A DNA stretch of 7,169 bases from Acidobacteriota bacterium (lineage in GTDB: Bacteria; Acidobacteriota; Vicinamibacteria; Vicinamibacterales; CAVVIG01), in NCBI GenBank assembly GCA_003222555.1, contig QHWL01000143.1, positions 1 to 7,169 on the forward strand, in the 5' to 3' direction. The position numbers and the translations under genes were made by a program. Positions 5,399-7,169 of this stretch are shown piece by piece; the stretch's first letter is position 1, and each line of letters begins with the position of its first letter. The notes below the pieces were generated by a model. The model searched no databases. It saw only the letters and a program-made list of their open reading frames with translations, and was not told where the DNA came from.

Positions 5399-5476
5399 TT
5401 CCCCGGCGCTTCGGCGCCGGTAGGGGACAAGGCGTACGACGGATGCACCGGCGGCGACACCGGCGAGTACCGGTAG
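5021..5476 (+). CDS. DUF6152-type secreted protein (copy B)
   Basis: This 151-residue paralogue of the gene 500 bp upstream has a Sec signal peptide ending PALA|HHSF (cleavage after residue 24) and the same DUF6152 core without any indel up to about residue 130. Substitutions relative to copy A are mostly conservative and cluster outside the 50-90 region. Cys124 is kept; the second cysteine moves to 142 in a rewritten tail. Two extra cysteines (7, 8) lie in the signal peptide but do not make a lipobox. The start is GTG at 5021, with a near-perfect AAGGAG (5008-5013) 7 nt upstream; this copy may be translated from its own site, unlike copy A. The 3' end contains a UUCG-loop hairpin absent from copy A. 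Function is unknown. Confidence 0.9.
   Translation: MKDKGFCCLMMSAGLLALAVPALAHHSFAVNFDRDKPVVVTAVVTGVKWENPHTLIYVDVKDKDGKVEKWTFESFPPGVLYRKGLRQDRLKPGGEVTLKGFQARDGSNFANVSVASFPDGKSFCVQFPGASAPVGDKAYDGCTGGDTGEYR
5403..5420 (+). other. UUCG-tetraloop hairpin within the 3' end of DUF6152 copy B
   Basis: CCGGCGC (5403-5409) and GCGCCGG (5414-5420) form a perfect 7-bp stem around TTCG, giving the extra-stable C(UUCG)G tetraloop in RNA. It lies in the divergent coding tail of copy B, 56 nt before the stop, and has no counterpart in copy A. It might protect mRNA from 3' exonucleases or set the relative level of neighbouring genes. GC-rich coding sequence can also produce it by chance. Confidence 0.4.
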
Positions 5477-5487
5477 GAGAGGCAACC

Positions 5488-6408
5488 ATGAAGAAGTCTT
5501 TTGGCGCCTCCGCCGTGGTCAGCGTGGCCGTGATGGTGTGCCTGGTGTTCTTCGCTTCCGCATCCATCCGGGCTGCCGCACAGCAGAGTGGCGCCGGTCA
5601 GGCGAAGGCAGCGGCCTCCGGGCCGATACCCCACACGCCGTGGGACGGGAAACCGGACCTGACGGGAACGTGGGGGCCTGCCACCGCCGGTCCGGGCCCG
5701 AACCAGGACACGCGGAGTCCCAGCAATGCGGAAAGACGGACCCGCGGTCTTGCGCTCGAAGCTCTTTACCAGCCGTGGGCGCGGGAAAGATCGAGGGGAC
5801 TGGCATATCTCGACGACCCGAGATACCACTGTGGGCCATACGGGTTTCCAAAATACATCAATATCCCCGATTATTTTCTGCTTCAAATGGTTCAGGCGCC
5901 GAAGGAGACGCTGGTCTTCACCGAATACATCTACAGCGGCTACCGCACGATCACAACGGATGGAAGTCCACATCCCAAGAAAATCGTCCCTTCGTTCTTT
6001 GGAGACTCGGTCGGCCGCTGGGAGGGAGACACGCTGGTCGTTGATGTCACGGGCTTCAACGGCAAGATCTGGCTGCCAGGAGTGGCCTCCAATCCCCAGC
6101 CGCCCGGTACGGGCGGTCAGGCCGGCGGACGCGGAGGGCGGGGCCAAAATGCCGGCGATGAGGGTGGTGGAGCTGGCGGGGGCTGGATTACATCCGACGC
6201 CCTGCACGAGGTGGAACGCTGGCGGCTGCTCGACGCGGATACCCTCGAATACGAAGCGACCGTCGAGGATCCGAAGGTACTGACCGGGCCCTGGACGACG
6301 CCGAAATCCCTGCTCAAGCGCGCGCCCGCTGATGTCGTGATTCACGAAGCGCTGTGTCTGGATCCCGAGGACCTGGCACACATGAAAGCCACCGAGAAGA
6401 AGAAGTAA
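5488..6408 (+). CDS. Exported protein of unknown function, WDGKPDLTG family (paralogue B)
   Basis: This 306-residue protein has a Sec-type signal peptide (hydrophobic core about 7-28, cleavage near AAA|QQ at 31-32) and the same landmarks as paralogue A: WDGKPDLTGTW (52-62), GDSVGRWEGDTLVVDV (172-187), NGKIW (191-195), SDALHEVERW (236-245) and DADTLEYEATVEDPK (249-263). Cys115 and Cys290 match the two mature cysteines of paralogue A. It is longer because of extra residues before the YQP motif, a glycine-rich insertion (about 206-232) just before GGWITSDALH, and a lysine-rich end. ATG 5488 is chosen because the signal peptide begins there and GGAGAGG (5476-5482) precedes it by 5 nt; an in-frame ATG at 5389 would overlap copy B heavily. 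It starts 11 nt after DUF6152 copy B and closes the operon. Confidence 0.86.
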   Translation: MKKSFGASAVVSVAVMVCLVFFASASIRAAAQQSGAGQAKAAASGPIPHTPWDGKPDLTGTWGPATAGPGPNQDTRSPSNAERRTRGLALEALYQPWARERSRGLAYLDDPRYHCGPYGFPKYINIPDYFLLQMVQAPKETLVFTEYIYSGYRTITTDGSPHPKKIVPSFFGDSVGRWEGDTLVVDVTGFNGKIWLPGVASNPQPPGTGGQAGGRGGRGQNAGDEGGGAGGGWITSDALHEVERWRLLDADTLEYEATVEDPKVLTGPWTTPKSLLKRAPADVVIHEALCLDPEDLAHMKATEKKK

Positions 6409-6436
6409 CTGCGCGCAAGAGCTCCCTCTTCTGCCA

Positions 6437-6461
6437 GCGGGGCCTGCGACGCAGGCCCCGC
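6437..6461 (+). terminator. Perfect 11-bp GC hairpin after the four-gene operon
   Basis: GCGGGGCCTGC (6437-6447) pairs exactly with GCAGGCCCCGC (6451-6461) around a 3-nt loop, 28 nt downstream of the operon's last stop codon and 51 nt before the next start. The following bases (ACGTTCGGC) are not a U-tract, so it is not a classical Rho-independent terminator. It may stop or pause transcription as a U-less hairpin, or stabilise the 3' end of the operon mRNA. Confidence 0.5.
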
Positions 6462-6500
6462 ACGTTCGGCGCCGCTAGAACCTCCAATCGTGCCCTAGGA

Positions 6501-6507
6501 AGAGGAG
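6501..6507 (+). promoter_or_regulatory. Ribosome binding site deciding the start of the short CMD-like gene
   Basis: AGAGGAG precedes ATG 6513 by 5 nt. The reading frame is open much further upstream (to 6354), through the hairpin at 6437-6461 and into the previous gene, so this site is what fixes the start and shows that the short form is translated. Confidence 0.65.
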
Positions 6508-6512
6508 TCAAG

Positions 6513-6791
6513 ATGTCGATCAAATATTGTTCGGGAAGGGTCGGGCTGGGTCTTGCAACGATCGTGGTGGCCCTCGTCGGTGTCAGCGACTACACCTACA
6601 GCCGGGCCCTCGCCAAATTCGGCGAGCCCGGCATCGTCGAGGCCGCGCACATCGCGGGATTGTCCACGATGATGGCGATGATCATGAACGCGGTCCGCGT
6701 ACAGGCGAGGATCCCCGAGGGAAGCAAGCCACCGCTCGCGCCGTACCCGCACACGCTGCCTGTGCCGACGATTGGACGGCAGTCGCAGTAG
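6513..6791 (+). CDS. Truncated carboxymuconolactone decarboxylase-like protein with N-terminal membrane/signal segment
   Basis: This 92-residue protein starts with a short hydrophobic segment (about 9-23), a signal peptide or membrane anchor. Residues 25-76 (VSDYTYSRALAKFGEPGIVEA, then AHIAGLSTMMAMIMNAVRV and an IPEGSKPPL turn) look like the C-terminal helices of carboxymuconolactone decarboxylase/AhpD-like proteins, where an FGE..(I/V)VE helix is followed by a YY.MV.M.LN helix and a PEG..PPL end. The N-terminal helices that carry the catalytic Cys/His residues are absent, so ordinary decarboxylase or peroxidase activity is not expected. It may be a decayed gene or a repurposed small protein. 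The start is supported by AGAGGAG (6501-6507) 5 nt upstream. Its stop is 8 nt before the dehydroquinase-like gene, so the two are probably cotranscribed. Family assignment is by recall of the motif pattern. Confidence 0.65.
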   Translation: MSIKYCSGRVGLGLATIVVALVGVSDYTYSRALAKFGEPGIVEAAHIAGLSTMMAMIMNAVRVQARIPEGSKPPLAPYPHTLPVPTIGRQSQ

Positions 6792-6799
6792 GGCGAGCT

Positions 6800-7169
6800 A
6801 TGGCGCGAGTCCTGATCGTGCACGGCGCCGGGATGAACATGCGGGGGAAAGCTCAGATCGATGTTTTTGGCCCGATGACCTTGCCTCAATACGACGAGCA
6901 GATTCGAAAGTACGCGCTGGATTTGGGCATCGAGGTTGAGATTTTCCACTCGAATATCGAAGGCGAGGTCATCAACAAGCTCTACGAAGCGCACGATCGC
7001 GGGGTCGAGGCGGCCATCCTCAATCCCGCAGGCTACATGACGGGCCATCCGGCGCTGATGGCCGCGATCGCCCAGGTGCGTTTCCCGACCATCGAGGTCC
7101 ACTTGTCGAATCCCGCCCAGCGCGGAAAGGAGTCGGAGGTGACCCGCGTCAGTCGCGGCAGCGTGACCG
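6800..7169 (+). CDS. Type II 3-dehydroquinate dehydratase-like protein with altered active-site residues (3' end off right edge)
   Basis: The visible 123 codons follow the flavodoxin-like fold of type II dehydroquinases (AroQ): VLIVHGAGMNMRG (4-16) in place of the usual NGPNLN..G, SNIEGEVI (51-58), a NPAGY loop (75-79) and IEVHLSN (98-104). Retained active-site positions are Asn75, Glu99, His101 and Arg108. Changed ones are the catalytic Tyr of the E/D-x-Y-G motif, here Phe23 in DVFG; the lid-loop Arg, here Ala18; the His of the THTS motif, here Thr81; and a later Arg, here Ser112. Canonical enzymes dehydrate 3-dehydroquinate in the shikimate or quinate pathway as dodecamers. Loss of the Tyr/Arg pair argues against that activity and for a different substrate or role. 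The start at 6800 lies 8 nt after the CMD-like gene, with GGGCGAG just upstream. I withhold the symbol aroQ. Confidence 0.82.
   Translation, partial: MARVLIVHGAGMNMRGKAQIDVFGPMTLPQYDEQIRKYALDLGIEVEIFHSNIEGEVINKLYEAHDRGVEAAILNPAGYMTGHPALMAAIAQVRFPTIEVHLSNPAQRGKESEVTRVSRGSVT

Noticed and set aside
5323..6381. Minus-strand open frame of 352 codons, longer than the gene opposite
   Set aside because: The plus strand carries a signal peptide, a ribosome binding site and clear homology to paralogue A in the same window. The minus frame has no recognisable domain and spans the junction of two real genes.
6596..7102. Minus-strand open frame of 168 codons
   Set aside because: It is antisense to the CMD-like and dehydroquinase-like genes, both of which match known folds; the minus translation matches nothing I recognise.
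1..7169. CRISPR array, insertion sequence or prophage genes
   Set aside because: No regularly spaced short repeats, transposase, integrase or terminal inverted repeats with target duplications are visible. The only sizeable direct repeat is the DUF6152 gene duplication.

Overview
The window is high-G+C bacterial DNA with densely packed genes of mostly uncharacterised exported and membrane families. Two DUF6152-type secreted proteins, two paralogous exported proteins sharing a WDGKPDLTG motif, two DUF6644-type membrane proteins and a Tat-exported barrel-like protein together point to a soil or sediment Acidobacteriota (Vicinamibacteria-like) genome. This lineage call is inference from family composition; there is no rRNA or other taxonomic marker here.

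Layout. Positions 1-706 (minus) hold the 5' part of a Tat-signal protein running off the left edge. Positions 707-1259 have no intact gene, but contain a probable relic of a TonB-dependent receptor C-terminus (742-849, minus) and several perfect inverted repeats. At 1260-1763 (plus) is a YfcE/MJ0936-type metallophosphoesterase. At 1917-2864 (plus) is a two-domain polytopic membrane protein with a DUF6644-like C-terminal half, followed by a possible 39-residue one-helix peptide (2886-3005). Convergent to these, a stand-alone DUF6644-type protein lies at 2978-3475 (minus), with a good sigma70-like promoter at 3510-3539.

The core is a four-gene plus-strand operon at 3726-6408: exported WDGKPDLTG protein A, DUF6152 protein A, DUF6152 protein B, exported WDGKPDLTG protein B. 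Gene gaps are 3, 32 and 11 nt and each start has a clear ribosome binding site. The gene order is mirror-like (P-D-D-P). The two DUF6152 genes lie in exact 500-bp register and include a 71-bp block with a single mismatch, which indicates tandem duplication and possibly gene conversion. All four products carry Sec-type signal peptides, so the operon delivers two pairs of paralogues to the periplasm or outside. No function is established. The adjacent DUF6644 membrane proteins may belong to the same process (inference).

After a perfect 11-bp hairpin (6437-6461), a second short operon begins. It has a 92-residue protein resembling only the C-terminal part of a carboxymuconolactone decarboxylase-like protein behind a membrane/signal segment (6513-6791). 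Eight bases later comes a type II 3-dehydroquinate dehydratase-like protein (6800 to the right edge) in which several canonical catalytic positions are changed, including Tyr to Phe. The strongest leads are the P-D-D-P operon and the altered dehydroquinase-like protein.
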